A stretch of DNA of 6,678 nt from contig PKWD01000221.1 of NCBI GenBank assembly GCA_003131945.1, forward strand, positions 739-7,416. The letters are read 5' to 3'. This document shows, one piece after another, positions 5,346 through 6,678 of the stretch; within the stretch, counting starts at the first letter, position 1, and every line of letters starts with the position of its first letter. The stretch comes from Acidimicrobiaceae bacterium. Its GTDB lineage: Bacteria > Actinomycetota > Acidimicrobiia > Acidimicrobiales > UBA8190. The translations under genes were made by a program, and so were the position numbers. Under the pieces are notes generated by a model that was not told the origin of the DNA, did no database searches, and was given only the letters and a program-made list of their open reading frames with translations.

Positions 5346-5364
5346 CCGGGCCCGATCGGCCCGG
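5346..5364. terminator. Perfect GC hairpin between convergent operon end and argS
   Basis: ccgggcc (5346-5352) and ggcccgg (5358-5364) form a perfect 7-bp stem with a 5-base loop. It lies exactly between the two converging stop codons (5341 and 5368-5366), so it could terminate both transcripts. There is no T-tract, as is often seen in high-GC genomes. Confidence 0.45.
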
Positions 5365-5365
5365 C

Positions 5366-6678
5366 CTACATCTGGTCGGGAGCGGTGATCCCGAGGAGTC
5401 CGAGACCCTGGGCCAGCACCCGGGCCGTCAGGTCGGACAGCGCCAGGCGGCTCTGGCGCTGCGCGTCGGTGGGCGCCTTCAACACCGGGCAGTTCTCGTA
5501 GAACCCGGTGAAGGTGGTGGCCAGGTCGAAGAGATAGGTGCAGAGCCTGCTCGGGCTCCAGGCGGCCAGCGTCGATGACAGGGCATCGGCGAAGCCGAGG
5601 AGCGACATGGCCAGAGCCCGTTCGGACCGCTCGGTCAGCAGGAGGGCCACGTGGGGACCGGGGACGCCGACATTGCCGCGCCGGAAGATGGAGCGGATAC
5701 GGGCGTGGGCGTACTGCAGGTAAGGGGCGGTGTTCCCTTCGAAGGCCAACATCCGCTCCCAGTCGAAGAGGTAGTCCCGGGTCCGGTCGGTGGAGAGGTC
5801 GGCATACTTGATGGCCCCGACACCGAGCATCTGGGCCACGGCCGCCCGTGTGGCGCCGTCGAGGTCGGGGTTCTTCTCGGCCACCGCCGCGCCGGCGCGC
5901 TCGACGGCTTCGTCGAGCAGGTCGACCAGCCGGACACGGTCGCCCGAGCGCGTCTTGAACATCTTGCGGTCGGCGTCGAGAACATTGCCGAAAGAGACGT
6001 GGGCGGCCTGGACGCCGTCGGGCAGCCAGCCGGCCATGGTGGCAGTGGCGAAACACATCTCGAGATGCTGGGCCTGGGGTGATCCCACGACGTAGAGAAT
6101 GCGCGTCGCCCCGAGGCGGACGACACGGTCGCGGATGGCAGCCAGGTCGGTGGCGGCGTAGCCGAAGCCGCCATCGGATTTCTGGACGATGAGCGGCAGG
6201 GGGTCGCCGTTTCTGTTGGTGAAGCCGGGAGGAAAGACGCAGCGGGCCCCGTCGCTCTCGACCAGGAGGCCCAGGGCGTCGAGGTCGGCCACGACCTCGG
6301 CCAGCATGGGGTTGTAGAAGCTCTCGCCCACGATGTCGTCGTCGGTGAGGAGGACCCCGAGCTTGGCGTAGACCTCGTCGAAGTAGCGGACGCTCTCGGC
6401 CACCAGGACCCGCCACAGCCGCAGGGTCTCGTCGTCGCCCAACTGGAGCAGCACCACGCGTTGGCGGCTGCGCTCCCGGAATGTGTCGTCGGCGTCGAAG
6501 GAGGCCCGCGCCTGGCGGTAGAAGGTGTCGAGGTCTCCGACCGACAGCTCCTTGACCGCCTTCTCCTCGCCCAGGTCGACCAGGTGCTCGATGAGCATCC
6601 CGAAGGGCGTGCCCCAGTCCCCGATGTGGTTCTCGCGCCGGACGTCGTGGCCCACGAAGGCGAGCATCCGGCACAGGG
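5366..6678 (-). CDS. argS: Arginyl-tRNA synthetase (5' end outside window)
   Basis: This cytoplasmic class I aminoacyl-tRNA synthetase charges tRNA-Arg with arginine using ATP. About 436 C-terminal residues are visible; the frame is still open at the window edge, so the start and the N-terminal domain with the HIGH motif are missing (roughly 120 residues by family length). Visible landmarks are GHDVRRENHIGDWGTPFGML, highly typical of ArgS after the HIGH region; FTNRNGDPLPLIVQKSDGG and YAATDLAAIRDR in the catalytic core; SFGNVLDADRKMFKTRSGD, the ArgS version of the KMSKS loop (KMFKTRSG at 5942-5965); and the DALR-type anticodon-binding domain containing NTAPYLQYAHARIRSIFRR. The terminal LLGITAPDQM is typical for the family. 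The ATG at 6667 is internal and not the true start. It is a housekeeping gene, convergent with and functionally unrelated to the phosphonate-type operon, and it has the same high-GC codon use. Confidence 0.97.
   Translation of the reverse strand, partial: LCRMLAFVGHDVRRENHIGDWGTPFGMLIEHLVDLGEEKAVKELSVGDLDTFYRQARASFDADDTFRERSRQRVVLLQLGDDETLRLWRVLVAESVRYFDEVYAKLGVLLTDDDIVGESFYNPMLAEVVADLDALGLLVESDGARCVFPPGFTNRNGDPLPLIVQKSDGGFGYAATDLAAIRDRVVRLGATRILYVVGSPQAQHLEMCFATATMAGWLPDGVQAAHVSFGNVLDADRKMFKTRSGDRVRLVDLLDEAVERAGAAVAEKNPDLDGATRAAVAQMLGVGAIKYADLSTDRTRDYLFDWERMLAFEGNTAPYLQYAHARIRSIFRRGNVGVPGPHVALLLTERSERALAMSLLGFADALSSTLAAWSPSRLCTYLFDLATTFTGFYENCPVLKAPTDAQRQSRLALSDLTARVLAQGLGLLGITAPDQM

Noticed and set aside
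5214..6674. A 486-codon open frame on the minus strand, longer than the visible argS part.
   Set aside because: It is another frame of the same strand as argS; the protein is Arg/Pro-rich with no motifs, while the argS frame has clear family signatures.

Overview
The window is typical of a high-GC bacterium. From about position 1730 onward it is roughly 70% GC with almost exclusively G/C third codon positions, GTG starts and overlapping or tightly packed genes. This fits an actinobacterium-like genome; an Acidimicrobiia-type lineage is my guess from style only and is not proven. The first 0.9-1.2 kb is less GC-rich (near 60% in the lines I counted, some near 52-55%) and uses many more A/T third positions, so the window may have two compositional histories.

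Layout. (1) 1-345, plus strand: the C-terminal end of a LuxR/GerE-type DNA-binding regulator cut by the window edge. (2) 346-462: a short intergenic region with three imperfect tandem repeats of 20-22 bp running into the ribosome binding site of the next gene. (3) 463-882: a STAS-domain (anti-sigma-factor-antagonist-like) protein with a degenerate phosphorylation motif, followed 7 bases later by (4) 890-1723: a membrane acyl-CoA/acyl-lipid desaturase with all three histidine boxes. (5) 1733-2254, minus strand: a GNAT acetyltransferase convergent with the desaturase. (6) 2255-2377: a divergent intergenic region with three near-perfect 17-bp tandem repeats. (7) 2378-5341, plus strand: a three-gene operon consisting of a DAO-type FAD oxidoreductase, a phosphonatase-like HAD hydrolase and an alkaline-phosphatase-superfamily (type I phosphodiesterase) hydrolase. 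(8) 5366 to the window end, minus strand: most of arginyl-tRNA synthetase (argS), with its N-terminus outside the window. GC-rich hairpins sit at both convergent junctions.

How the genes work together. The most interesting part is the 2378-5341 operon. The pairing of this kind of FAD oxidoreductase with a PhnX-like hydrolase is a known recurrent association in transaminase-free phosphonate breakdown. The flavoenzyme would oxidatively deaminate 2-aminoethylphosphonate, its N-methyl form or a close relative to phosphonoacetaldehyde. The HAD enzyme would then cleave the C-P bond to acetaldehyde and phosphate. The third gene has a complete two-metal phosphodiesterase/phosphonoacetate-hydrolase-type active site and may feed or extend this route; its substrate cannot be read from the sequence. 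No phosphonate transporter, PhnW transaminase or C-P lyase gene is visible here. The STAS-desaturase pair suggests a separate signal-responsive membrane-lipid module, possibly controlled through the repeats upstream of it.
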